Assembly (NCBI RefSeq): GCF_001950255.1
Contig: NZ_BDJK01000062.1
Location: forward strand, 1 to 64,000
DNA length: 64,000 nucleotides
Reading direction: 5' to 3'
Source: Carboxydothermus pertinax
GTDB lineage: Bacteria > Bacillota > Z-2901 > Carboxydothermales > Carboxydothermaceae
This document shows, one piece after another, positions 35,292 to 42,969 of this stretch. The notes below the pieces were generated by a model. That model searched no databases, was not told the origin of the DNA, and worked only from the letters and a program-made list of their open reading frames with translations. A program made the translations under genes and the position numbers. The stretch's first letter is position 1; each line of letters opens with the position of its first letter.

Positions 35292-35944
35292 GAAAAAAAG
35301 TTTCACTTTTCTACCCTTTTCTTGGTTTTCTTATTTTTACCGTTGGTAGCATCTTAATTGCTCCCATAATATTCGGCATACTTAATCCTGAGGCTCGTCT
35401 TAATTGGTGGTGGAAGTTTTCCCTTTTAGGTTTCTTTCTAGCCCTTCTTTATAGCGCTAAATTTCTTATACCGGTTGAAAAGCTCCCCATTAATAACCTT
35501 ACTAAACCGCCCCAGTCACGCCTTGAATTTTTAAAGCAAATTGCCGTCGGAAAGCAAATACTTTTAGTTAGCGTCTTAATACTTCCAGCTTTAGTAATAT
35601 TAACTTTGTTTAGCAACATCCCATTGATTCAGACTATCATTTGTTTTCCAGGAATGATTATCGTGGCTCTTACGGTATGCACCTGGAACACGGCAGTAAA
35701 TTTAAGCCCAACACTCCGCCAAAGGGGCTGGAAATTTATTTTAAAAGCTATTTTAATTTTATCGTTATTTTTAGTCCTCTATATTTTTACGGAAATGGCC
35801 ATTCCAGGTCCTCTTTGGGGCACAGTAGTTGAAAAATTAATTTTTCTTATTTTATTTTCAGCCATACTTTTCTTATTGACCGTTAAAGAATCTTACCGTG
35901 GAGTTAGATTAGACTGGGCTGGAGAAAATCATAGCAGCAGCTGA
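35288..35944 (+). CDS. Six-helix membrane protein, copy 2 of a duplicated pair
   Basis: A 218-residue membrane protein homologous along its length to the one at 34387-35073. It shares NLTKPPQSRLEFLKQIA, a FPGMIIVALTVCTWNTAVNL block and the C-terminal TVKESYRGVRLDW. The number and spacing of helices are the same. The ATG at 35288 overlaps the stop of the 51-residue gene and has AGAAGGTG upstream; an in-frame GTG at 35276 lies next to that site. The duplicated pair points to divergence after a local duplication. No family is recognised. Confidence 0.65.
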   Translation: MRKKVSLFYPFLGFLIFTVGSILIAPIIFGILNPEARLNWWWKFSLLGFFLALLYSAKFLIPVEKLPINNLTKPPQSRLEFLKQIAVGKQILLVSVLILPALVILTLFSNIPLIQTIICFPGMIIVALTVCTWNTAVNLSPTLRQRGWKFILKAILILSLFLVLYIFTEMAIPGPLWGTVVEKLIFLILFSAILFLLTVKESYRGVRLDWAGENHSSS

Positions 35945-36007
35945 AAATAGACTATACCTTTACGTTGTTCGGGACTTTCACGTGAGTCTCACCCATGACG
36001 GATGCAC

Positions 36008-36040
36008 AAAAAAGCCGGGCTTATGCGCCCGGCTTTTTAC
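36008..36040 (+). terminator. Bidirectional terminator between the island and the CcdA/MFS region
   Basis: AAAAAAGCCGGGC and GCCCGGCTTTTT arms enclose a TTATGC loop. A and T runs flank both sides, so it can end transcription of the island on the plus strand and of the minus-strand genes starting at 36045. Confidence 0.88.
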
Positions 36041-36044
36041 TTAT

Positions 36045-36275
36045 CTACATCCCCGCTTTTACCTCACTTAAATCGGTAACCAATACTTTTGCCAAAAAGG
36101 TTAAAACCAATAACCCAATTCCATAAACTAAAAACAATTTTTCAAAATTGGCTGCACTAATAATCTTGGCTCCAATGGAGGTTCCGACACCACCGCTGCC
36201 CATGAAGAAAAAGGCTACCAAAGACATGGCCGCTCCGCGAGCCATTTTGGCAAAGCCGGTAGCATTTTTCGCCAT
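36045..36275 (-). pseudogene. C-terminal fragment of an MFS-type transporter
   Basis: An open frame of 76 residues reads like the last two helices of a major facilitator transporter: ARGAAMSLVAFFFMGSGGVGTSIG, then LFLVYGIGLLVLTFLAKVLV. Nothing upstream encodes the other ten helices. The ATG at 36275 has no convincing ribosome site. I take it as the remains of a deleted transporter gene. A short functional two-helix protein is a less likely alternative. Confidence 0.5.
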
Positions 36276-36331
36276 ACATCCGCCAAAATAGGAAAAAAGA
36301 TTTAATTATAAACAAAAGTGGCTTTTGCCCC

Positions 36332-36955
36332 TTAGAACACCTGCCCAAACAAAAGATACAGTCCATATAAAATCAGTATCCCGCCAAAAATATAATTAAT
36401 TATTTCCCCGTACCGCCCCAAGGAAGTAATCTTGCCCAAAAAGGCCGAAAAAGTACCGGCTAAGATTAAGGGTAGACCGTGGCCAAAGCTGTAGGAAAAC
36501 AGGAGCGCCCCGCCAAATAAAGGCGATGCTTTAGCCAGCGCATAAGTTACAATAACAATTAAAACCGGCGTGGCACAGGGGCTGGCGGATAAGCCAAAAA
36601 ATAAGCCCATTAGGTACGAAGAAAAAAGTCCCGTACCTTTTACCGGCATCCTTTTTAAGCCAGGAAGACTTATTGTATAAAGGCCCATAACCGCAAGCCC
36701 CATTAAAATTGCGACTATACCTAAGATAAAATTAAAAGCAAATAACCGGCTTTTAATAAAAGTTCCTAAAACCCCAATTCCTACTCCTAAAAGGGTAAGG
36801 GTAGTTGCCAGACCTAAAACAAAAAATAACGAGTAGATAAACCCTTTTCCGGGCGATCGTCCCGCATAACCACCGGTATAACCTATAATCAAAGGAATCA
36901 TCCCCAAAATACACGGAGTAAAACTGGTAGCAATTCCGCCAAGAAAAACAATCAC
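36332..36955 (-). CDS. CcdA-type thiol-disulfide transmembrane protein
   Basis: At least 207 residues with six predicted helices. The two redox cysteines sit in the repeated halves: TSFTPCILGMIPLIIGY and GLSASPCATPVLIV. CcdA carries electrons across the membrane from thioredoxin to exported thioredoxin-like proteins, here probably the selenocysteine thioredoxin encoded just upstream. The GTG at 36955 is the only evident start, but it cuts into the first helix. The frame stays open upstream for about 29 codons to an A9 run at the end of the thioredoxin gene. A -1 slip there would fuse the two proteins. Confidence 0.82.
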   Translation of the reverse strand: MIVFLGGIATSFTPCILGMIPLIIGYTGGYAGRSPGKGFIYSLFFVLGLATTLTLLGVGIGVLGTFIKSRLFAFNFILGIVAILMGLAVMGLYTISLPGLKRMPVKGTGLFSSYLMGLFFGLSASPCATPVLIVIVTYALAKASPLFGGALLFSYSFGHGLPLILAGTFSAFLGKITSLGRYGEIINYIFGGILILYGLYLLFGQVF

Positions 36956-37041
36956 TAAAGCTAAAAGCTTGGAATTCCCCAGAAGTGCCGGCAGACGATC
37001 GGCAAGCCTTTGCGCAAACGATTTTTTGCTTGCTTCTCCCG

Positions 37042-37518
37042 TTAGTTCAGGGTTTTTTTTTCCGTTAAAGCCACTTTATCCATCTGGGCTTTTAATTCTT
37101 CTTTGGTAAGACCACCGACAAACATCGGCATTTGATTCCCCTGAGCATCAACCCAGGGAACAATATTCCCCTTTTGATCAACTACAATAAATGTTGGGAC
37201 ATACTGGATACCAAATTTTGCCGCTAACTGTTGGCCATCGGAACGGCTGACTTCCGCAACAATTACCTTCATTCTACCCTCATATTCTTTCTTTAATTCC
37301 TGCACCACCGGTGCCATCTGGGCGCAGGTAGGTCAAGTTGCGCCAGCAAATTCTAACAAAAAAGGCTCATGATTTTTTAAAGCTTCATTGTACTGGTCCA
37401 CTACATTGCCGCCGTTGGCTGGGGAACTTAATTCACGGTTAGTGGCGTAGTATACCCCCAGGGCTAAAACGGCAACGATAATTACCGCAATAATGGCAAA
37501 AGTTCCTTTTTTACCCAT
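37042..37518 (-). CDS. Membrane-anchored thioredoxin-like selenoprotein (U-P-T-C active site)
   Basis: Reads as 158 residues if the in-frame TGA at 37333-37335 is selenocysteine. Residues 6-25 form a membrane anchor. The thioredoxin domain then reads EFAGATU-PTCAQMAPV, where most relatives have C-P-x-C, so the TGA stands exactly at the first active-site cysteine. The cis-proline loop YVPTFIVVDQKGN follows. An 8-bp stem (CCTGCGCC and GGTGCAGG) begins four bases after the TGA, a fit for a bacterial SECIS element. The ATG at 37518 lies behind GGCGGGGTG. It precedes ccdA, its probable electron donor. A standard gene caller would split it in two. Confidence 0.82.
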
Positions 37519-37605
37519 CTTCACCCCGCCCTGTTTTTTATCTTTATTTTTAATTATACCATAAAATTATTTTACCATGACTATTATTTTTAAAAAGCTA
37601 AATTT

Positions 37606-38244
37606 TTATGACTTAACTCTGACTTTTCCGAGTAAAATTGCAAAGTCTCGTTTTCGTTTGTAAAATAACAAAAGAAAATTCAGACACCAGAGGTAAAAAA
37701 GGTTACCGGCAAAAATTCCCGTAAGAAAAAATGCTCCCAAAAAGGCAAAACCGAGGATATCAAGCACTGCATCCCGTTCTGGAAGGGACGGGCTACCCCA
37801 ATAAAAAATTCGTTCTAAACCTTTTAAAAACCCCAAGGTCACCGCGTAAGCAAAGGAAGCTTTAAAAGACGTAACCGCACTCCACACTCCAAAAGTGGCC
37901 GCTAACGCTTTTCCTCCTTTAAACTTTAAAAAAGGAGAAAATGCATGACCTAAAACCGGTGCTATTGCCACAACAGCAAGTGTTACCTCGCTATCAAGAT
38001 ACCCCCTATTAAAGAAATAAACAAGGGGGAAGTACCCCTTGAAAAAATCCAAAAAAGCACCCCAAAAACCAACTTTATATCCTGCTGCACACCAAAGATT
38101 AAATGCTCCCGGATTGCCATCCCGCACTTCTTCTAACTTTTTGCCCGCCATGACCCCCAACCAGTAAGAAAACATTAACGAACCACACAAAAACTCAATA
38201 ATTGCTAACAAAATAACCATCTTTTCCGGCGCCTTCTTTCCCAT
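37606..38244 (-). CDS. PlsY-like glycerol-3-phosphate acyltransferase family protein
   Basis: A 212-residue membrane protein with about five to seven helices. It has PlsY family blocks: SYWLGVMAGKKLEEVRDGNPGAFNLW, GFLDFFKGYFP-like (GAFLDFFKGYFPL) and APVLGHAFSPFLKFKGGKALA. PlsY uses acyl phosphate to acylate glycerol 3-phosphate in phospholipid synthesis. This copy is divergent (DGNPGAFN rather than GSGNPGATN) and lies in a redox/arsenic region, so it may be an extra paralogue with another acyl acceptor. It begins nine bases after the selenoprotein stop codon. Confidence 0.75.
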   Translation of the reverse strand: MGKKAPEKMVILLAIIEFLCGSLMFSYWLGVMAGKKLEEVRDGNPGAFNLWCAAGYKVGFWGAFLDFFKGYFPLVYFFNRGYLDSEVTLAVVAIAPVLGHAFSPFLKFKGGKALAATFGVWSAVTSFKASFAYAVTLGFLKGLERIFYWGSPSLPERDAVLDILGFAFLGAFFLTGIFAGNLFYLWCLNFLLLFYKRKRDFAILLGKVRVKS

Positions 38245-38253
38245 CCCCGGTAT

Positions 38254-38559
38254 TTACGTCTCATTAGCATTAAAATAGCTATAAACCGTCGTTAAATTAA
38301 CATCTTTGCCAGCTAAAATTATTTTACCATTATGGAGAACCACCGGTAAACTTAATTTGCGCTCCTTTAAAGCCGATAAAACCTCAGGATAATTTGCAAT
38401 TTCCGGAGTAAAAATGTTTACGTACTTAAAGCTAAATTTTCCGGGAAACTCATCTTCTAGCATTTCCTTTATTGCACAAAAGATAAGGTCCTCCCCCGGA
38501 CATTCCCCACCTCAACCGCAAGACTTTAAATAATTAATTACAGTAACCAGGTTATTCAT
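38254..38559 (-). CDS. Small thioredoxin-fold selenoprotein (CGU motif)
   Basis: Reads as 101 residues if the in-frame TGA at 38512-38514 is selenocysteine. The N-terminus is MNNLVTVINYLKSCGU followed by GGECPGEDL. The second half has the glutaredoxin-like sheet and cis-proline element LSLPVVLHNGKIILAG. The ATG at 38559 has a strong AGGAGG site, while the ATG at 38463, after the TGA, has none. A possible SECIS stem (GTCC and GGAC around a GGGGGA loop) begins about 11 bases past the TGA. It lies directly behind the truncated acr3 gene. The redox partner and substrate are unknown. Confidence 0.75.
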
Positions 38560-38569
38560 AGCCCCCCTC

Positions 38570-39145
38570 CTAATACTGCTGGCTTTCGCCCATAGAAATG
38601 TCAAGGACAACCCCCTTGGTATCGTAACCAAGCCACCCGGGTACTACTTTAATAAAGAAGTAAGCATAAGTGGAATAGAAAAAGACTTGAAAGAGCGAGT
38701 TTAACGCCACCAACGCCGCTGCATATTCGGAATCCCCTTTTGCTAAAGCATTCCAGAGGATAACCATAGCTATACAGCGGGCAAGACCAATTAAAACTAA
38801 GCCCATAAAATATTCGGGATAATTGTGAAGGAAAACATAAGCTTAAACAAACATTAAAACCGGCCCGATAATCCAGTTCTGCAGGATGGAAAATAAGAAA
38901 ATTTTACTGCCACCCCGGAAAATTTTATTAACCTCTTCATACCGTACTTTAGCTAAAGGCGGATACATCATCCAGATAAGGCCAATAGCAATCGGTATGG
39001 AAGTGGTACCAATGCTCAAGCGGTCTAAAAGCCCAGCAATCCCGGGAAAGAAATAACCATGGGCTACTCCCAAAACCATTGCCAGTAAAATCCAGACCGT
39101 TAAATACCGGTCTACAAACGATAATTTAGCAGAAGTTTGGCTCAT
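38570..39145 (-). pseudogene. Truncated arsenite efflux permease gene acr3 with in-frame stop
   Basis: Two consecutive open segments in one frame together match the first half of an Acr3/ArsB-type arsenite carrier. The first (39145-38843) covers [19 protein letters not shown] through [14 protein letters not shown]. The second (38806-38570) covers [18 protein letters not shown] through [20 protein letters not shown] codon (38840-38842 region) divides them, with the frame intact on both sides. The coding sequence stops at about residue 190 of the usual 350, so the last five helices, including the second-half functional residues, are missing. It follows an intact arsR. Arsenite export by this protein is unlikely. 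Confidence 0.8.
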
Positions 39146-39519
39146 AACTCCTCTCCTTCCTCACAGACTTCTTTTTTAAATCCTAAAAATTCGCATAAAT
39201 CCGGTTGTTCTCTGAGGGGCGAAGGTTTTACCGGAGTCTCCAGTAATTTTCGAATCTTCCCCAAAAATCCTCCCAATTCCTTTTCCAAAAGTTGCACCGC
39301 CTCAGGAGTGGCATAATAAAAAATAATTTTCCCCTGTTTTTCGTTTTTAATAAGCCCGGCTTGCTTTAAAACTTTTAAATGGTGGGAAACGGCCGGCTGC
39401 GATAACCCCAAAAGAGAAATCGCCTCACATACCCCCATTTCCCGTCGCGTTAACTCTAAAAAAAGTCGTAGTCGATGGGTATCAGCCAAAGCTTTTAAAA
39501 TGTTAACAAGGTCTTCCAA
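39142..39519 (-). CDS. ArsR-family transcriptional regulator
   Basis: A 125-residue winged-helix repressor. The recognition segment is [23 protein letters not shown]. It lacks the CVC motif; possible metal or arsenic ligands are one cysteine near alpha-3 (REMGVCEAI) and two near the C-terminus ([15 protein letters not shown]), as in other ArsR subtypes with alternative sites. The stop overlaps the start of the broken acr3 gene. A perfect 22-bp palindrome just upstream is its likely operator. It should control the acr3 remnant, selenoprotein and downstream genes. Confidence 0.9.
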   Translation of the reverse strand: MEDLVNILKALADTHRLRLFLELTRREMGVCEAISLLGLSQPAVSHHLKVLKQAGLIKNEKQGKIIFYYATPEAVQLLEKELGGFLGKIRKLLETPVKPSPLREQPDLCEFLGFKKEVCEEGEEL

Positions 39520-39536
39520 TAAACTCCCCCCAAATT

Positions 39537-39598
39537 TATATTTAAATATTTAAATATATTTTGAAACTAGTTTAGCATAGGACAAATTTTCCTGTCAA
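39537..39598 (-). promoter_or_regulatory. Promoter and palindromic operator of the arsR operon
   Basis: On the minus strand TTGACA (39593-39598), an 18-base spacer and TAAACT (39569-39574) form the promoter. Just downstream, 39537-39558 is a perfect 22-bp palindrome whose core is ATATTTAAATATTTAAATAT, similar to known ArsR sites with ATA...TAT ends. Repressor bound there would block transcription soon after initiation. Confidence 0.7.
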
Positions 39599-39604
39599 TA
39601 AAAA

Positions 39605-39622
39605 AGTGGTAGGTCGTAGGAG
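39605..39622. repeat. GTGGTAGG-type short repeat
   Basis: The plus strand reads AGTGGTAGGTCGTAGGAGAT, similar in its GGTAGG units to tracts at 23917-23943 and 62711-62741. It is the weakest of the three. Confidence 0.3.
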
Positions 39623-39634
39623 ATAGGCGATCGG

Positions 39635-39669
39635 CAAAAATTTAAAAGCGCACCGGAGTGCGCCATCAA
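39635..39669 (-). terminator. Terminator of the his operon
   Basis: On the minus strand GCGCAC and GTGCGC arms around TCCG are followed by TTTTAAATTTTT. It begins about 15 bases past the hisIE stop codon. Confidence 0.8.
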
Positions 39670-39679
39670 ATTTAAATAC

Positions 39680-40291
39680 TTATTTAAAACGTTTTTTTAG
39701 TTCCTCCGCAATATCGCCAAGAGCAATATCCCTTGCCGCCAGTAAAACCAATAAATGATAAACTAAATCGGAAGCTTCATAAATTAATTCCCCTTTATCT
39801 TCATTTTTAGCGGCAATCACCGTTTCCACCGCTTCTTCGCCCACTTTCTGGGCAACTTTATCAACTCCTTTTTTAAATAACTTTGCCGTATATGAACCCT
39901 CCGGTAGTTTTTCTTTCCGGTCAAGGATAATCTGCCAGAGTTTAGCTAAAACCGCATTTAAATCTTCTTTTTCCTCCTTTGCTTCCCAAAGGGTCCTAAA
40001 AAAACAGCTATAACTTCCGGTATGACACGCTACACCCTTTTGCTTTACTTTTATTAATAAACAGTCAGCGTCACAATCATACCGTATTTCCACAATTTCC
40101 TGGGTATTACCGGACGTCTCGCCTTTATGCCATAAAGCGTTGCGGGAGCGGCTGTAAAACCACGTCTCGCCGGTCTCCAGGGATTTTTTTAAGCTTTCTT
40201 CATTCATATACGCTACCATTAAAACTTCTTTGGTATTTATATCCTGTACCACCGCCGGAATCAAGCCTTTTTCGTCAAATTTAAGCTCCAT
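39680..40291 (-). CDS. hisIE: Bifunctional phosphoribosyl-AMP cyclohydrolase/phosphoribosyl-ATP pyrophosphatase
   Basis: A 203-residue fusion for steps 2 and 3 of histidine synthesis. The HisI half (about residues 1-110) has [19 protein letters not shown] and the metal-binding [11 protein letters not shown] with the following CHTG. The HisE half (about 115-203) has the acidic NTPase helices [13 protein letters not shown] and [15 protein letters not shown]. Its start overlaps the end of hisF by 11 bases. It is the last gene of the his operon. Confidence 0.96.
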   Translation of the reverse strand: MELKFDEKGLIPAVVQDINTKEVLMVAYMNEESLKKSLETGETWFYSRSRNALWHKGETSGNTQEIVEIRYDCDADCLLIKVKQKGVACHTGSYSCFFRTLWEAKEEKEDLNAVLAKLWQIILDRKEKLPEGSYTAKLFKKGVDKVAQKVGEEAVETVIAAKNEDKGELIYEASDLVYHLLVLLAARDIALGDIAEELKKRFK

Positions 40292-41060
40292 TTCCTGTAT
40301 CCCCCAATCTGACCGGTATCCCCCGCTCTTTTAAATACCTTTTTACTTCTTTAATGGTAAATTTACCAAAGTGAAACACCGAAGCGGCTAAAAGAGCCGA
40401 AGCGTGCCCCAAAGCCACCCCTTCGTAAAAATGGGAAAGCTCCCCTACTCCGCCTGAGGCAATTACCGGAATTTTCACCGCATCGGCAATAGCCCTGGTA
40501 AGTTCTAAGTCATACCCATCTTTAGTACCATCCCGGTCCATACTCGTCAGCAAAATCTCCCCGGCTCCAAGCTTTTCCACCTCTTTGGCCCAGGTCACAG
40601 CATCTAAACCGGTAGGAGTTCTCCCACCGTGGATATAAACTTCAAAACCCCCGTCACTTCTTCTTTTGGCATCAATAGCCACCACAATACACTGGCTGCC
40701 AAACTTTAGGGCCGCCTCACTAATAAGTCGGGGATTTTTCACCGCCGCCGAATTTATCGAAACTTTGTCCGCCCCCGACGCAAGGAGTGTCCGGATATCA
40801 TCGATACTTCCGATGCCACCGCCTATCGTAAACGGAATGGTAAGGGTGGTGGCCGTCCGCCGGGCTACTTCCACCATAGTTTTTCGTCCTTCATGGGAAG
40901 CGGTAATATCCAAAAATACGACTTCATCGGCTCCTGCCCGGTCGTAAAAAGCGGCCAGCTCCACCGGATCTCCAGCGTCCACCAGGTTTAAAAAATTTAC
41001 TCCTTTTACCACCCGCCCTTTATTTACATCAAGGCAAGGTATAATCCGTACCGTTAGCAT
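40281..41060 (-). CDS. hisF: Imidazole glycerol phosphate synthase subunit HisF
   Basis: A 259-residue TIM-barrel cyclase that uses ammonia from HisH to form imidazole glycerol phosphate and AICAR. The two catalytic aspartates lie in [16 protein letters not shown] and [13 protein letters not shown]. Phosphate-binding loops such as TIGGGIGS and IASGGVGEL are intact. AICAR released here feeds PurH, encoded about 11 kb away. Its stop overlaps hisIE and its start adjoins the hisA stop. Confidence 0.97.
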   Translation of the reverse strand: MLTVRIIPCLDVNKGRVVKGVNFLNLVDAGDPVELAAFYDRAGADEVVFLDITASHEGRKTMVEVARRTATTLTIPFTIGGGIGSIDDIRTLLASGADKVSINSAAVKNPRLISEAALKFGSQCIVVAIDAKRRSDGGFEVYIHGGRTPTGLDAVTWAKEVEKLGAGEILLTSMDRDGTKDGYDLELTRAIADAVKIPVIASGGVGELSHFYEGVALGHASALLAASVFHFGKFTIKEVKRYLKERGIPVRLGDTGNGA

Positions 41061-41791
41061 TAAAACTCCCCTTCCAGTAGGCGTATGCCTTCCTTTAAAT
41101 CAATCTTTCCTTCTAATATTGCTTTACCGGCAATAACCCCGTAGATTTTGTTTTCTCCAAGTTCGCGCCAGCGTTTTAAATCATTAAGGCCGGAAACCCC
41201 GCCTGAAGCAATAACTTTTAAACCTGTTTCCTCATAGAGCTTTAAAGTCTCGGTAAAATTGGGGCCGGTTAAGCTACCATCCCGGGCAATATCGGTATAA
41301 ATTATGGTAGTAACACCCATCTCTTTAACCTTGTGGGCAAGCTCCACCGCCCGGTAATTAGAACTCTCCACCCAACCTTTAATAGCCACCATACCGTTTT
41401 TAGCATCTATCCCTACCGCCACTTTTTCAGAGCTTATCTTCAGCATTTCCTCTAAAAGCTCGGAATTAGTTACAGCCACCGTGCCAATAATTACCCGGGA
41501 GACCCCAAGGTCTATTAGTTCCTGAAAACTTTCGATACTTCTTATCCCGCCTCCGACTTCTACCGGAACGGATACTTTTTTTATTATTTGGGCGATAACT
41601 TCAAAGTTTTCGCTTTCTCCAAAAAAAGCCCGGTCTAAATCCACGATATGGATTAACTTTGCCCCTGCTTCCTGGTACTTTAACGCCAGTTCCACCGGGG
41701 AAAGAGAATATTCTTTTTTTCGCGCCAATTCTCCCTGGGTTAACCGCACCACTTTTTTCCCCATTAAATCAATTGCCGGTATTAAAATCAT
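41060..41791 (-). CDS. hisA: ProFAR isomerase HisA
   Basis: A 243-residue TIM-barrel isomerase for the fourth step of histidine synthesis. Catalytic acidic residues lie in [16 protein letters not shown] and [12 protein letters not shown], and the twin phosphate sites EVGGGIRS and IASGGVSG are present. Sequence similarity to HisF is visible, as usual. The ORF overlaps the hisH end by four bases and abuts hisF by one base. Confidence 0.96.
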   Translation of the reverse strand: MILIPAIDLMGKKVVRLTQGELARKKEYSLSPVELALKYQEAGAKLIHIVDLDRAFFGESENFEVIAQIIKKVSVPVEVGGGIRSIESFQELIDLGVSRVIIGTVAVTNSELLEEMLKISSEKVAVGIDAKNGMVAIKGWVESSNYRAVELAHKVKEMGVTTIIYTDIARDGSLTGPNFTETLKLYEETGLKVIASGGVSGLNDLKRWRELGENKIYGVIAGKAILEGKIDLKEGIRLLEGEF

Positions 41792-42387
41792 AGCATCTCC
41801 CTCAAATTCTTAAGTATTTGCCGCCCCACCGACCCGCTTTTTTCCGGGTGAAACTGAAAACCAAAAATTTTTCCCCGGTTTACTATTGCCGGAAATTTTT
41901 CCCCGTATTCAGCATAAGCTACGACGTACTTCGTATCAGTATTAGCATAGTAAGAGTGGACAAAGTAAACATAATAATCGTTTAAGTTTTTAAAGAGGCT
42001 GTTACTTGCATCCTGAGGCAAAAGATCATTCCACCCCATATGGGGTATTTTGGGAGCCTTTTGAAAACGGACCACTTCCCCGGGGATAAGGTCTAAGCCC
42101 TCATACTCGCCATCCTCATAGCTTTTAGTAAATAAAAGCTGCATGCCAAGACATATCCCTAAGATTGGCCGGCCTAACACTGCCCGTTCTTTTAATACCG
42201 AAAACAGCCCTTTTTCCCGAAGGTTTTTTACCGCATCGCGAAAGGCCCCCACCCCGGGTAGGATTACTATATCCTCCTCTAAAATTCTTTTGGGTTCCGA
42301 AGTAATGGCAGGATTATAACCTAAATCCGTAAGCGCTTTGGTTACGCTTAAAAGATTTCCCATTTCATAATCCACTACTACCGTCAC
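41788..42387 (-). CDS. hisH: Imidazole glycerol phosphate synthase glutaminase subunit HisH
   Basis: A 199-residue class I glutamine amidotransferase that supplies ammonia to HisF. The triad shows as the nucleophile cysteine in ILGICLGMQLLF and the His-Glu pair in FGFQFHPEKSG. The N-terminal VDYEMGNLLSV is typical. It overlaps hisA and follows hisB by three bases, so synthesis of the HisHF complex is coupled. Confidence 0.96.
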   Translation of the reverse strand: MTVVVDYEMGNLLSVTKALTDLGYNPAITSEPKRILEEDIVILPGVGAFRDAVKNLREKGLFSVLKERAVLGRPILGICLGMQLLFTKSYEDGEYEGLDLIPGEVVRFQKAPKIPHMGWNDLLPQDASNSLFKNLNDYYVYFVHSYYANTDTKYVVAYAEYGEKFPAIVNRGKIFGFQFHPEKSGSVGRQILKNLREML

Positions 42388-42390
42388 TTC

Positions 42391-42969
42391 TTAAATCACT
42401 CCTTTAGTGGAAGGAAGGGTATCTCCCTCCAAGGTAACTGCAACTTTTAAGGTGCGTCCCACCCCTTTAAAAATTGCCTCGGCTTTATGGTGTAAGTTTT
42501 TGCCCGCAATTTCCCGGACATGTAACGTAATCCCGGCTTTTTGCACGAACGCCCGGAAAAACTCTTCAATCATCTGGTAGTTAAATTTACCTGCCAAAAC
42601 CGGCGGAAACTCGGCCTCAAAGGCAAGATACGGCCGTCCGGAAATATCAACCGCTACCAGCATTAACGCCTCGTCCATCGGATAAAAACCCGAAGCAAAG
42701 CGGGCAATTCCCTTTTTATCCCCTAAAGCTTTAGAAAACGCTTCCCCCAAAACCAGACCAATATCTTCCACCGTATGGTGGTCATCCACATCCAAGTCGC
42801 CCTGGCAGGAAAGATTTAAATTAAACCCGCCAAATTTACAAAACAGGGTGAGCATGTGGTCAAAAAAGCCAAGGCCTGAAGTTCCGGAAAACTCTCCGTT
42901 TCCGTCTAATGAAAACTCCACATTAATCAGAGTTTCTAAAGTTGTTCGTTGTACCTCTGCCCGCCTCAT
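42391..42969 (-). CDS. hisB: Imidazoleglycerol-phosphate dehydratase HisB
   Basis: A 192-residue monofunctional dehydratase without the phosphatase domain of the enterobacterial fusion. The manganese-binding histidine motifs are GFFDHMLTLFCKFG, DVDDHHTVEDIGLVLGEA and NLHHKAEAIFKG. The final phosphatase step (HisJ or HisN type) is not encoded in this window. The start overlaps the hisC stop by four bases. Confidence 0.96.
   Translation of the reverse strand: MRRAEVQRTTLETLINVEFSLDGNGEFSGTSGLGFFDHMLTLFCKFGGFNLNLSCQGDLDVDDHHTVEDIGLVLGEAFSKALGDKKGIARFASGFYPMDEALMLVAVDISGRPYLAFEAEFPPVLAGKFNYQMIEEFFRAFVQKAGITLHVREIAGKNLHHKAEAIFKGVGRTLKVAVTLEGDTLPSTKGVI

Noticed and set aside
36157-36366. 70-codon cysteine-rich minus-strand frame overlapping the MFS remnant and ccdA end
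   Set aside because: Out-of-frame shadow of two better-supported frames with no ribosome site.
38840-38842. Recoding (readthrough) of the TAA in acr3
   Set aside because: TAA is not a known selenocysteine or pyrrolysine codon, and the gene is also missing its 3' half, so simple decay explains it better.
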